A stretch of 64,000 bases of DNA from Erodium maritimum. Taxonomy: Eukaryota > Streptophyta > Magnoliopsida > Geraniales > Geraniaceae. Shown here in pieces: positions 24,842 to 36,700 of this stretch. Made by a program: the position numbers and the translations under genes. The notes beneath the pieces were generated by a model. That model saw only the letters and a list, made by a program, of their open reading frames with translations, was not told the DNA's origin and did not search any database. Location of the stretch: the NCBI GenBank assembly GCA_963921825.1, contig OY997592.1, positions 22,509,432 to 22,573,431 on the forward strand. Direction: 5' to 3'. Numbering within the stretch: the first letter of the stretch is position 1; each line of letters starts with the position of its first letter.

Positions 24842-25608
24842 TGTTGGGTCTCGAGGTAGGGTTGGAGATGAACCAACTCGCAGCGGAAAATCAAGGAAAA
24901 CCAAGAGACGATTAAAACCATGAAACAACTAACAAAGAATGGATTCACAAGAGAAAAATTCAGCACTAGTTCTTACTAAAACAAGAACACCGGGTAACGA
25001 ATGATTGGGTTGAGTCTCCAAGACGCCTATGTATCCACATGGGAATCAAAGCCACGTAGTTCTTCTCTTTGAGGACTCAAGAACACAAAAATGGAGGTGG
25101 GAGCTTGCCAAACCCGAAATTGCAAGGGAAGGGAGAGAGAAGTTGTGTTTCCTATTCTTGTCTTGTGTTTGTTATGTTGAAAAAAGATGACTTAAGCATA
25201 ACAAAACCCATACTTGTCCAACTAAAGGCATGGGACAAGTATGGTGTCAAGTAAGGTGTAAATAGGACAAAGTATGGCAAGAAAAGATTGGGTTAGGTGG
25301 TGAATCACCAACACCTTAATCCTTGTCTTGCTTGCTTAGTACTAATTAATCAAGACTTGATTAATTAGTTCCATGGGCCTTGATTGCATGGGCCTTTCAT
25401 GGGCCTCTTGGAACATGGCTCGTGGCCATTTCCAACGAGGTCCCGTGATTCGCTCATCGCCTCCAAGCCTTCCATACCGGAAATGTCCAACATTATCCGA
25501 CGCAATCAATCCCAAGACTCCAAGCCTTGTCTCGATCCGTAAAGTCCTATTCACTTACGGGCACATGACCCAAAACCCAGTTTTGGTCCTGTCCCGAGAC
25601 AACTCCCT
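24842..25608 (-). repeat. Element A 5' LTR, truncated
   Basis: Identical in layout to the first 767 bp of the left LTR, including the 'catggctcgtggcc' variant. It stops within 'gacaactccctt', where plus-strand RT sequence begins; the junction shares a few bases (CTT) with both sides. Confidence 0.9.
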
Positions 25609-25768
25609 TGCGTTTGTAAGAAGCCTTGTGGGAGAAAGATTTCCTTTCTGGTACTCATTAAAGACGACATCCCAACCTTGCTCGAGACTAAAACCTTGGT
25701 TGAGGAAGTGTTTCGCAATATAGGACTTAGGCGATGCTCCTTATATCTTAGGGGTTAAGATATATATT

Positions 25769-25804
<36 letters not shown>

Positions 25805-26024
25805 CAAAGTGAGATCGCACCAAGAGGGTATTGGGATTAAGTCAGAGCACTTATGTGAACAAGGCATTGAGGGGGTTCTCAATGCTCGATTCAAAGAAAG
25901 GATTCTTACCCGCTCGTCATGGCGTTCATTTCAGCAAGAATCGGTGTACTAAAATACTTGATGAGCTGAAAAGGATGACGCGAATCCCATGCTCCTGGGA
26001 GGGGGCATGATCGATCTTATATGC
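25609..26024 (+). pseudogene. Plus-strand copia RT fragment with microsatellite
   Basis: Inverted relative to element A but homologous to its RT (counterpart of about 20344-20715). It matches the family text 'tgcgtttataagaaggc' through 'gatgagctgaaaaggatgac'. It also lacks the YVDD segment (FLVLIKDDIPTL). A TA/GA microsatellite replaces the sequence around the CRDRTK block. Probably the remaining internal part of the older plus-strand element whose LTR was hit by element A. Confidence 0.85.
25760..25804 (+). repeat. (TA)n(GA)n microsatellite
   Basis: Runs of TA followed by GA dinucleotides inside the RT fragment, absent from the homologous positions in elements A and B. Confidence 0.95.
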
Positions 26025-26552
26025 CATGGAACTAACTAATCAAGTCTTGATTAATTAGTACTAAGTAAGAAAGAAAAGGATTAAGGTGTTGGTGATTCAC
26101 CACCTAACCTCATCTTGTCTAGCCTTACTTATCACCATACTTGTCCTATTTACACCATACTTGTCCCATGCTTTAATTTGACAAGTTGATGGGGTTTGTT
26201 ATGTTTAAGTCTTCTTTTTCAACATAATAAACACAAGATAAGAATAGGAAACACAATTTTCTCTCCCTCTTCCCCACAATTTCGGCCAAGGATTGGTTCT
26301 TCCTCCATTTTGTGTTCTTGAGTCCTCTGAGCTTAGAACTAAGTGGCTTTGATTCCTTGGAAGATACGTAGGCGTCTTGGAGACTCAAGCCAAATAATTC
26401 GTTACCCGGTGTTCTTGTTTTGGTAAGAAATAGTGCCAATTTTTTCTCTTGTGAATCCATTCTTTGTTAGTTGTTTCATGGTTTTAATCGTCTATTGGTT
26501 TTCATTGATTTTCCGCTGCGAGTTGGTTAATCTCCAACCCTACCTCGAGACC
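26025..26552 (+). repeat. 3' part of a plus-strand copia LTR
   Basis: Starts at CCATGGAACTAACTAATC (counterpart of about 11723) and runs to CCTACCTCGAGACCCA, the LTR end. The junction with the RT fragment shares CCATG, suggesting a microhomology-mediated deletion. With 17966-18070 it brackets element A as the remains of one older element. Confidence 0.83.
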
Positions 26553-28170
26553 CAATACGTATATCAACTAAAGATCAAGAAAATAGTTTTTTTATTTATC
26601 AGCAAAGCAATATATGAATCTCCCTCTTTTCAAAGGATGAAAAGAGACGACAAATAGTCTCTAGCTATAAAGACTACATTTTGTGAAATCTGTTTCAAAA
26701 TGATTTATGTATTGACGTATATTTATTATATTTTGAATATAATATATATGTATTATTTAGTTAAATTTTAATTTATATTAAGATGATCTTATCTTATTAA
26801 TTATATATTTAATTAATTTAAAATATAAGTGTTATGTTTAATATTATATTTTGAAAATAGTATTTTGTTATATTAAGATATCAAACTTGTTATTCGGTCT
26901 TTAGGGTTCACTTTCAAACGCTCTCTCCTCTCCTCAATACCATTTCCTAATCTCCGCCTCCTTCAGATCACCATGCACTCACAACCGTCTAGCCCAATGA
27001 CCCCTGATCCGTCCCTATTGCATGTTCGTCGACCCTTCATGGTCCAGCCACTGAGGTTGAGATCGTGGATCACACAATGAGAAGACACCCCAACCCTCAC
27101 AACACACTGTCACTTCCTTCCAAACAAGATTTCCTACTCATTAGAGAATATGTAATTCGTGATGGCCCCTCGGATGTTGGCACTACTCTAGAGGTATTAC
27201 ACAAAGGAGGAGGATGAACCCGTCCTCCAATGCCTGTCGCATGATGGTATCATGAGAGATAAGGCTCGAGGTCCGACCAAGCATGATCTATGGCCTCATC
27301 ACGTTCAAACCTCTATAGGCGACGGACCAGCACCAAAACCTACTATGTCTGCCACCCGTAATCCATAAGATCAGAGTGGATCCGAGAGGAGGAGCATACT
27401 CGACCTACAAAACCCATGTAGGACCATGCCTCCCATTCATTGGAACCTTACACGTGGAGGATGATCCACCATCACGAGCGAGTGATTGGTGAATAGACCG
27501 TTGAAGGATTAGAGGAGCAGGGCAACAATCGATCATCGCGGGTAATAACCATGATATTGCGGATCCGTGTCACTATGGATACTTGTCCATGTACGAACCA
27601 TATGAAAGGCGATTGTCATCAACCCCGAGCCAATCGCCGACTTATGGACCGGCGAGAGAAACCCGTCTTCACGGGAAACCCTACTGAACGGGTGGAGAAA
27701 CCCCATTAGTACCTCTCCTCTACTGGGTCGGATGGATCCAAAACCCCACCCAAGGCAGTCTGGACTATACTGACGATGTCGTGGAGGTTGGCTCCGATGA
27801 GGCATCAACGAAACAAAGTCAGTTTCCCTACAATTCTTGAGTTACTCAGGGAAACTCGGGGTGTCTAAGACGAGCCACACCTCGACCATGCGGAGCAGAC
27901 ACATTTTGCTTCCCAACCTCCTCATTTCCCTAACATACTCCTTGGACGGCTGTTATGGCATAACATGACCGTTCAAGTCGAGATGGGAAAGTCATGTGTA
28001 TTCACGGCGTCAATCACAGTTCGAATAGGGAATCACTGGGCATTTAGTCATAGGATTAGTGTTTTTGCAGTCATCAAAATTTTACCTCATCATGTTCGCT
28101 TATTTCTACTTTTGTACGATCCAAGTGATCTTTTTATTTTCCTATCAATAAAATTTCCTTTCTTATGATA
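26553..28170 (+). repeat. R1 repeat copy c (LINE-like)
   Basis: AT-rich leader (about 26660-26890) with 'taatttatattaagatgatcttatctta', then 'tttagggttcac' at 26903, coding-like sequence with stops, and a 3' end with 'gttcaagtcgagatggg' and 'atcaataaaatttcc' followed by 'ttatgataaaaaaa'. Shares order with the other two R1 copies but is quite diverged. The short frames on either strand carry no recognised domain. Confidence 0.5.
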
Positions 28171-28468
28171 AAAAAATTACCAAACTTGTTTTAATATATT
28201 TAATAAAATTCGAGGAAGTTTGAATTAAAGAGTATAATTTTAAACCATAAGAAATCTTTTTAAAATTATCTTCTTTTATTTTGACAATAGTCACAAAAAC
28301 AAAATTACTAGTTATTTTTACATATTTTGTCTTCTTTTATTTGCCTACAGTCATTCATAAATATATTAGATCTATTGTAGATAAATTAAAAACCATAAAA
28401 AATGAGGCCAATTGTAACCCAATAAATTATTAGACAAAAATTGTTTTAATTATTGCTATGGTTGTGGT
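28171..28468. other. AT-rich spacer
   Basis: AT-rich sequence with two similar 'cttcttttatttt(g)' stretches near 28270 and 28330. No gene or clear repeat border. Confidence 0.5.
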
Positions 28469-30221
28469 CGTTAGCCTCAGTGCCCGTAGTCCGATCGTAA
28501 ATGTCCAATTGTAAATATCATCGTTGGCAATATAAATAAAGCGGCTTATTATATTACTTAAGTGTTGGACTAATATATCGTGTGTACTTCCGATCTATGC
28601 CCACCATGCGAATAGAACCATAGATCAGGATGGATTACACTCGATGAGGTCCCTAGTCAATAGTCTTCGCTGGAAGCGACTAGTATGAAATATGACTCTT
28701 GATGGCTTACGTTCTATTAGCCATAGGAAAGGGTTCCGGAGTCTGATCATAAACATCATGTGGGACATGATGTTGGACCACCCGACCTGAATATGTTCCA
28801 TAGATTAAGTCATGAACATGTTCAGAGTCGTAGCTTGTCAGGTATCCTTAGACCGAGGAGTCTATATGATTGTTGTGCAGTAAACAACCAAGTTTGACCT
28901 GAAAGCCCAATGTTGCACCGTGACTGGGCTTCCATAACGGCCAGGATTGGCTTGGGGAATGACTGCATGAGTGACATGATAGACGGATAAGGGATTTATC
29001 CCTCATACTACGGTATGGGAAAGATATCTGGTTCACGGCCGCTTGATCGAGAGTGACTGACAGGAAAGCATGGCCATGCACATGATATTGGGTATCATAA
29101 GGTCAGTCATCTCACATATCAAGGAACATGGATTGAGGATAATAAGGATGACGGCTCTATGCCTTATCTCAATCCGGATATCGGTGATAAAGGGATAATG
29201 GCAAGGACGACTGAAAGGTCAAAATCGACAGGGCGCGATTCGTTATGCAGGGTCGGGCAATACTGAGTCTCGTCAGTTGACACTTTGGTAAGATCAAGTA
29301 AAATGGGATTTTACGTTGATCTTACCGACATGCATAGACCTAAGGGTCACACCGACAGTTTGATACTCGTTAAGAACATGACGAACCTAAGTTGGAGGGA
29401 ATTGTGGCGGGGATCGCCATAGTGGACCGGCTAGCATATTGGGCTCGGCATGGGCTCTCTTGGAGAGGCCCATGGCCGGCCCACATAGGCTAGGCCCAAC
29501 AAAGACTTAAGTCATTAGATGAAAATTAGTCTTGTTGACCAAAATTGGGTGGGACCCAATTTCCACTAAACTAATAAACTAGGTAGTTTATTAGCTCCAC
29601 CTTGCATCTAGACTTGGACACTTGTCTAAAGTTGGGAGTTAAGTTATTCCACTTAACTAAGCATGCAAGAGAGGTTGGAGAAGACAACATGCAAGTGTAG
29701 ATAATTAGAGAGTCTTCTTCTTCTTCCTCTACCTTGGTCAAACCTCCCTCCAAGCTTCAAGGTTGGTTTTTCATGTTCTTGAGTCATCAAACTCAAGAAC
29801 TACGTTGGCTTTGATTCCGTTAAGGATACGTAGGCGTCCAAGGGGCTCAAGCCATTCAAAGTTGGGTGTTATTGAACCAATTTCGGACAAGTAGAGGGTG
29901 CTGATTTTCAGCACAGTTTTGTCCGACCAGTCACTTTCAAGAGCTCGATCGGAGGTTCTTCCGATTTCCGATGAAGCTGATTTTTGGAGTGAACGTTCTC
30001 CACATATGGGTCTTCAATCTGAACAAAGGGATTTGAGTTTCAACGGTTTGTCTTCGAGATAAACCAGCTGCAAGATGAGGCACTTGCAAAGGTGATGTTC
30101 ACATACCTTTGCTGAATTTTCAGACTTGTTCTTCATATTTGGTAGATTCATCTTGATTGTTTCGTAGTTAATCTTCCGCTGCATTTTGTGTTTAACATGT
30201 CCACGACATCGAGACCCAACA
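28469..30221 (+). mobile_element. Divergent copia solo LTR
   Basis: Begins CGTTAGCCTCAGTGCCCGTAG and ends CATCGAGACCCAACA, with many blocks matching the 10570-12218 LTR (cccaccatgcgaatagaacc, ggccaggattggcttgggga, gggataatgg). The interior 29360-30180 is largely different. It has no internal region, so it is a solo LTR of a related subfamily. Flanks 'gtggt' and 'atggt' match at four of five bases, a possible decayed target duplication. Confidence 0.82.
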
Positions 30222-30462
30222 ATGGTTGGGTGAGTGCTAGGTGTTTGGCGTAGTTTCTGCTATTGCGGTTGGCTTTGTTTGCAGTATCTCTTCTTGGGTT
30301 CTAGGTTCTAGTCTTGATTAGTTTCTTGAGGTGTACATTACCTCTTGCTAGGTTTCGTTTTGTTTTTTTTTCTCTAAAATTTGTAGCTAGATCTTTGTAC
30401 TCCTCTTTCTTCTCAAATGAGGTTTTAATCTAAATTCGCTTTGCTGATAAAAAAAACATTTT
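30222..30462 (+). repeat. LINE 3' end
   Basis: T-rich sequence ending 'ttgtactcctctttcttctc...ttcgctttgctgataaaaaaaac', typical of plant LINE 3' untranslated ends with a short A tail. Confidence 0.55.
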
Positions 30463-30518
30463 TGTGAACTCCTACCATGTGATAGATCCTATATAAGGGT
30501 TTTTGAAGAATAAGAAGT

Positions 30519-32200
30519 AGATTTCATTAAATAACAAAGAGAGTCATTACAATGGTTAGTACCCTTGTAGGGGTATTGATATAATAACCCACAGAAACGA
30601 ACCGATCCAAAAGGAAGCGGTTATAGACATTTTGGAAAGTACAGGAAAAGTAACTAAAACATAAATGTAAACCAAAACTAAGACATAAATAAAAACCAAA
30701 GGGTGACAACTACCAAGAACCGCTCAAAGTAGGGTCTAAACGTTGCTTGGTCCCTGCTCTTCAAGGACTTGTTTTGTCAACTAAGCTACCGAACTTGAAC
30801 CTGACAGTCTGGCTGGGAGAAATGGCTCGTTTCAAGAACCCCTCTTGGAGTAAATCCCTATAGCCATGGATTCCTATCATCCCTTGTGGTAGAGCTGCTT
30901 CCCTGCCCTCACTTCGTCCTCCCACGGCTCTCTCGCTAAATCCCTCTTCTAGCCCAACTGACTTTGTAGCTTCCTAGATGGGACAAACCTAGGGGCCTAT
31001 CTTTGAACACCCAGGGAGGCCTATCCTTGAAGACTGACCAAGTCCAAGAAGGTAAGGCGTCACCCCGACCCGGCCCTGATGCCCGAGGAACATATTAGGT
31101 ACTGTGTCCGAGATCACAAGGAGCTCCTTCCCACGAGATGACCCAGTCTTAGGTACTGTTTCCAAGACCATAGGTGCAAATCCTGATGACGGTGGAGGTT
31201 CTTCCGTTCCTTAATTTGTGGCATACGGCCTGTCCACCTTGGCAGTCTTGAATTTTATGATGGAGTCATCAAAGCGAGGCACCCCTGGAACCTCCCAATC
31301 GCAATCTCTGACCATATGATCGATCCTCTCGCAATAGAAACAAAAAGTGGGTAATCGTTCATATGTCAAAGTTACCCTGACCGGATCTTGGTACTCTCGA
31401 AAGCGCGTGATCATGGGGTGCCAAAGAGGTCGTTGTATGTCCATCCGAAATCGGACTTTCACCGTACCGCTCCAACATAGGCCTCATTGATCGCACGGTG
31501 TTTCCAAGTGATCACCCAGTGTAGCACTTATAGCCTCCCCGTTCGCCTTCGTCCTAACGAGCGAATGTATAACCCTGGCATGCACCCATAGTTGAAGCCG
31601 GTATAGACGCGGAAGAACTCGAGTTAAGGGGTCAAAGATCTCTCCCAGTAGTAGTGCATGGCCATGAAAACACCAGGACTCATTATGGAGGACCCACACC
31701 GGAACCTCAAGGGAAACGAAGTAGAATGCGAACAAAGCGGGTTCTAGGTCCTTAACCACCATTCTTATTCCGGCTTGGCCCCATTCCCATGTGATGATCG
31801 AGAGCAGCACTTCCTTCTGGGGTGGATTAGGGAACACAACATATCCTACCCTACCAAACTGAGTCTCTCCAGCACCTGAGGATCTGGTGGGTTGTATGGT
31901 ACGATGACCTCCATCGTCTCCTCTGTGAGGCAACATGCAGATAAAGTGGACTGGAGGTCCCCCATCGATGACGGCAAAACGGGAAGAACCGGAGTCCTAG
32001 CGAATGTGGCGACCGCCTTGGTCACTAATGACGGGATCGAAACCCTAGGAGGAGAGGTTGTCGACGTCACCGAAGTAGGAAGCTCTGAAGCCCTAACCGC
32101 AATTGCCACCACTATAGGTAATAGAAAAGGCGCTTGGGTTGGGTCCAGTAAGTTCACCCGAGAATGGGGAGCCCCCATGAAAGCCGGCGAGGCAACTTAA
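30519..32200 (-). pseudogene. LINE ORF1 remnant (DUF4283-like + CCHC), no ORF2
   Basis: Minus-strand frames 31846-32178, 31484-31936 and 31211-31462 together give an L1-type ORF1. It has a Ser/Pro-rich N-terminus, a DUF4283-like region (WVLHNESWCFHGHALLL near 31680), and a zinc knuckle CFYCERIDHMVRDC (C-X2-C-X4-H-X4-C) near 31320-31365. An in-frame stop (31480 region) and frameshifts break it. The left end 'tttcattaaataacaaagag' looks like an inverted LINE 3' end with no endonuclease or RT between, so ORF2 was deleted or never present. Confidence 0.72.
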
Positions 32201-32429
32201 AGTTTGAGGGGGTGGCCCTGTTTGAACTTAGTTGTGACCAAGGTCGATATGGTGTCCCCCGACAAGTTGACCACCAATGGTTGGTCCTGTAACAGTGAAG
32301 GTTGCAAAGCTTTAGGCGAGGGTGGTGATGGAGAGTGTTGGGCCGACGCTTCTTTCTTTCACGTATCGGCTTGACAAACCGAACCGGTGGTTTAGGAGTC
32401 CTGATACGGGGGAGGGGATTGGCACTAGA
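32201..32429. other. Spacer between opposite LINE remnants
   Basis: Short stretch of unclear origin between the minus-strand ORF1 and the plus-strand LINE. Probably N-terminal or 5' UTR sequence of one of them. Confidence 0.4.
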
Positions 32430-32592
32430 CTAGTGGTATGATGCAACTTGTTCCCTTTCTAACTCAACTTATTCCTCTTACAAGGTCTAGGTTGTCATCC
32501 GACCAGACCAACGCCAACAATATTTTATATCCTTTGAACTATTTCTCGTTGAGGTTATCCACAATGGAAGAAACATCACATTTAGACCTTGT

Positions 32593-34130
32593 GTGCATAG
32601 AACCAAAAAAGTTTTGCGATACGTTCGTTCTCTACAGTCTAAAAACTCACTAGTGCACATGCCAAATAAGAGAGGGAAATACTTTGGTTTCTTATCTCTT
32701 CGGTCGAATGAGGAGGCGGAGAAGGTGGTGGCGAGGATGAATAGGTTTAGAGTGAGAGGTTATACCTTTTTGTGGATTTGGCTTGGGCCAATGGTGAAGT
32801 GACAAAATAGTCACGCCCGAAATCTTGGGTGAAGGTGGAGAAGAAAATACAGGATCCATTTTTGGTCCATGTACTCATTGCTCAAAAGGAGAAGGAAAAG
32901 GTGGAAAAACTAGGGAAAGTGGTGGAGGAATATAGAAAGTTGGCTGAAAGAGGGAGGATCGGAGTGGCCTTGACGGCATGCAGCCTCGACTCTTTGGACA
33001 ACGAGATGGATAGAGATGGGATATGGTCTCTAGAAGTAAGGAGGTTTGGGAACCGAGTTTGTCTCCTGAACCAAATCGGAGAGGGAGATGAGATGGATTT
33101 CAATTGGATTAATAATTGTATCAAGGTGATTGATGTCTCAAGTTCTATCTGTTTATAGAGAGGGACCTTTCAATGCCTATACCTGGGAGGTTTACCGTTC
33201 CATGGTTGGATTAAGGAAAATACGGAGAAATTAGTGAATTGTGAAGGGCAGATTCTTTACAGGCATGATAATTTTAATTGGTGTTTTGATAAAGCTTGGG
33301 TGTTAATGTCAGCAGAAAAGACAGTATAGCTTAGACGTATAGATTTGGTTATTGACAATGTAAATTTTCAAGTGAGCGTTAGTCTGGTAGACGCAAATCC
33401 GATACCCCCACCTCAAACTTTTAACGAGGAAGTGTCATCGAAGTTGACCAGAGAATCGGAGAAGGAGGAGTCATTGGAAGGGAGCTCCGATCATTCGCGA
33501 CAAGAAGAACCATCAAAGTAAAGGGTCAATCAATCACAAGTCGGATTAGACGGGATTGGAGAGGAGGAGATCAAGATAGAAAAGGAAAAATTGATAGGGC
33601 GTGTGGAGAGATATGATCTGAGCTATAACCAGACCATATGAGGAAACTTTTCCCTAACTTTTAGCAAATTTGAGAGGAAGCTGATTGTGGTCTAGACGGA
33701 AGTATTGAAGTTTTGGAAAGGGTTGACATATCTTCCATGTTTTTAGGAGGATTTTGTTCTAAATAAGTAAGGGTATTAAGGAAGTGCAGATAATTAATGT
33801 TGTGAAACATAAAAGGAAGTAGAAGAAGATTTCGACCTTAGTAATATACCATACGAGCTCCAGAAGCAGAGAAACGAAACTTGTTGACTAAGGCTCGGGT
33901 GCGGGAAAAGATGTCCAGGCCCCATTAACTATTGAAAGTAGGGTTGGGCCAAAGTCCTCATGCCAGGATTCTTGGGCTTATATAAAAAAGGTAGGTTTCA
34001 AAGCAATCGCCAAAGACCAATTGGTGATTGATCAACTGTTGAAGCTGTACACAAAAGTGAACAAAAGATTGGAGTTCAAAGAAGGTTCAAAGGAAGAATA
34101 TTAGGAGGAGGATAGTAAGGGTTTCGACCC
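32593..34130 (+). pseudogene. LINE ORF1 with RRM-like motif
   Basis: The frame 32593-32802 contains KRGKYFGFLSLRSNEEAEK, an RNP1-like motif of an RNA-recognition fold, followed by VARMNRFRVRGYTFLW. The frame 32829-33158 (KEKEKVEKLGKVVEEYRK...) and the text LPFHGWIKENTEKLV near 33190 continue the ORF1, with stops near 33150 and 33327. RRM-bearing ORF1 proteins are known for one group of plant L1 LINEs, whereas the 30519-32200 LINE carries a CCHC-type ORF1, so two LINE lineages are present. Confidence 0.7.
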
Positions 34131-34155
34131 TGTTGAGACAACTTGACTAAGAGTA

Positions 34156-34610
34156 ATGAAATTCCTCTCAAGGAATATGATAGGAATGAACTCCTCCTAG
34201 AAGAGGAAGGGCTTGAATAAGTTAGTGAATAAAGAGAGGCCTCAATGTGTTCTTTTGCAAGAGACGAAAATGTCTTTCATTAAAAATAAATTGTTGAGGA
34301 AGTGTGGCTTTGGAGTTGGGTGGAAGTAAGAAGAGGTGTCGGCTAATGGTGCGGCAGTGGGTGTTGTATTATTATGGCATACAAGTGTTTTTCATATTGT
34401 GGGGTCCAAGTGTTTGCCAAATGTGATTGTATGGACATGAGATTCTGGTCAAACAAGGTTGAAGATGACTATAATAAATGTGTATGCTCCGTGTGATGTT
34501 AGAGAAAGAACTGAGTTGTGGGATCAAATAGTAGGCATGCAAGATACCATGAAGGATATTGTGGTCGTAGGGGGTGATTTTAATGCTACTTAACATCAAG
34601 CAGAAATAAG
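34156..34610 (+). pseudogene. LINE endonuclease (EEP) remnant
   Basis: The frame from ATG 34156 reads MKFLSRNMIG, then QCVLLQETKMS, NVYAPCD and VVVGGDFNAT. These correspond to the N, QE.K, N.YAP and GDFN motifs of the endonuclease/exonuclease/phosphatase fold that nicks target DNA in L1 elements. In-frame stops occur at about 34183, 34327, 34440 and 34591. Confidence 0.75.
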
Positions 34611-34814
34611 AAATTATGCACAACAAGGAACAAGTACTAGAGATTTTCGAGATTTTACATAGAAACTTGACTTGGAGGATTGGCCAATGGTGGGAGGAAC
34701 CTTCACCTAGTATGGAACGGAGTCAAAAGCCTCACAGCTTGATTTTTCCTAGTTTCACCAAGGGCAATGGCTCAATTGAGGACCTTGAAGTAGAGTGGGA
34801 AACCAGGAAACATC

Positions 34815-36700
34815 TTGAATCATAGGCCAATTTGTTTGGAAATGGAGATAGATTGGGGGCCGAAACCTGGGAGGATTCTTAACTTTCGGATGGATCATAA
34901 GACCTTTTTTCCTACCTCAATGGAGCTTTGGCGAGTGATAATGGTGTCTGGCTCTCCAAGTTACAAGTTATGGGCCAAGTTACGTTCTATAAAAGGTGCT
35001 TTGAAGGTATGGGGGAATGAGGCTTTTGGTGAAGTTGAAAAGGAAGTGGAGAGGCTCAGTGAAGAGGTTGATAGGTTCAACGGTATTTTGGAGTTACGAG
35101 CATTGACGGGTGATAAATGTAGTGTGAGGGGCTTGTCTCAAGCTAGCCTAATTCAGAAGACAAAACTGTTAGCAAGAATTTGGTGCCAACAATCTATGAG
35201 AAAATGAATTAAAGAGGGCGACAGGTGATCGAGATATTTTCACAGGCTGGAAAATTATAGGGCAACCCGAAATAGAATTATTCAATTGAAGGCGGGAAGA
35301 GTGACGCTTTTTAACCCTGCAGAAATTAAAGAACATGTGAGGGTTCATTTCGCTAACAAATTTGCAAAAACTGAGGTATCCTTGGAAATGCCTGATTTCC
35401 CTTTTCATAAATTATCAAGTGGTCAAAGTGCTAGGTTAGAGGAGATTTTTACGGGGGAAGAAGCTAAACAAGTCGTGGACGCTTGCGGAGGGAACAAGGC
35501 TACCAAATCCGATGGATTCACTTTATGTTTCTTTCTGGTTGCTTGGGACGTGGTAAAACCGGAAGTGATGGAACTTCTTTTGGAATTTCATGAACATGGT
35601 ATTATCGGAAAGGGATTAAAGTAGAGCTTTTTTGCCTTAATTTCAAAATGCCCGAGCCAAGAGGTGTTGGAGGACTATCGTCCGATAAGTCTAGTCATGA
35701 CCCCTTATAAAATCTTAGAAAAACTTTTGTTTAAGAGGTTGAAGGAGGTACTACCTGATTTGATCTCGAATTGTCAAAGCAATTTTGTGGTGAGCAAGCA
35801 ACTGGTGAATGGGGTCCTCATTGTATCAGAGCTGATACATATGGTAAAAATCAAGGAGGAGGTACTGGTTTTAAAACTGAATTTTGAATAAGCGTATGAC
35901 AAATTGAATTGGGTCTACCTAGACTCAATAATGATTGTGATCAAATTTTGGGTCGAAATGAAGAGGGTGTACGCAATTTGTTTTGGTGCTTATTTATCAG
36001 TTCTTGTCAATGGGTCACCCACAAAAGACTTTGCATTGGCTAGTGGACTGCAATAGAGTTGCCCTTTATCTTCATTTATTTTCTTATTGGCAGCAGAAGG
36101 ATTGCATCAAACCTTGGAGGCAGGGTTAGGAATGGACAATTCAGAGGGGTGAAGGTGGGCGAGTTAAGGCCGGTGATTTCCCACTTGTAGTTCGCTGATG
36201 ATACGCTTATTATTGTCCAGGCGAAGAAGGAATAACTTGCAGCCTTACAAAGGAATTTGTTGGCCTTTCAGATGTGTTCATGACTCGAGAGTAATTTCTC
36301 TAAATCTAGAGCAGTTTTATTGAATGTGAACCTAATGTCTCAAGAGGAGGTGGTGGATACCTTGGATTGCTCAACGGGTTCTTTGCCTATGACGTATTTA
36401 TGCTTTAATCTTGGGGCTAATCCAAGGTTAAGGACAATGTGGGAACCGGTTTAGAAGAAGTTAAAAGATTCGTTGGCATTGTGGTAGGAGAGATATCTAT
36501 CTTTGGATGGTAGGATTATCTTGATTAAATCCTCCTTGAGCTCTTTTCCTTTGTTTTTCATGACCCTATTGAAAGCCCCAAAGGGAGTGATTAAGGAGAT
36601 GGAACGTTGGTAGTGCAATTTTTTATGGAGAAGTACAGGAGAGGGTTAGGTGTATTGTAAAATTAATTAGGACACTATGACTAGGTCGAAGGAAGAAGGG
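34815..36700 (+). pseudogene. LINE reverse transcriptase remnant
   Basis: Frames 34815-35207, 35286-35624 and 35664-35891 give an L1-type RT: NHRPICLEME, RILNFRMDHKTFF, YFHRLENYRATRNRI, LEDYRPISLVMTPYKILEK and VLKLNFE*AYDKLNW. In that last block the normal catalytic Asp is Asn and a stop follows. The second catalytic motif, FADDT, survives at 36191-36205. Stops between blocks rule out activity. Confidence 0.8.

Larger units (their letters stand above)
18071..25608 (-). mobile_element. Copia element A, minus strand, 5' LTR truncated
   Basis: Complete 3' LTR on the left (18071-19758, 1,688 bp), internal region of 5,083 bp (19759-24841), and a 5' LTR on the right that breaks off after 767 bp at 25608. 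Primer site and polypurine tract are present. The gag-pol content is colinear with element B at very high similarity and has the same inactivating lesions plus private frameshifts. Length and LTR size fit Angela/BARE-like copia elements, but the lineage call is inference. The right-hand target duplication is lost with the truncated end. Confidence 0.9.

Noticed and set aside
28469-30221. Long non-coding RNA or regulatory island
   Set aside because: Blocks match the copia LTR family and it has LTR-like termini, so a solo LTR is the simpler reading.
30519-32200. Minus-strand CCHC protein as a cellular zinc-knuckle gene
   Set aside because: The DUF4283-like region plus knuckle layout, a stop and frameshifts, and the LINE-type 3' end point to LINE ORF1.
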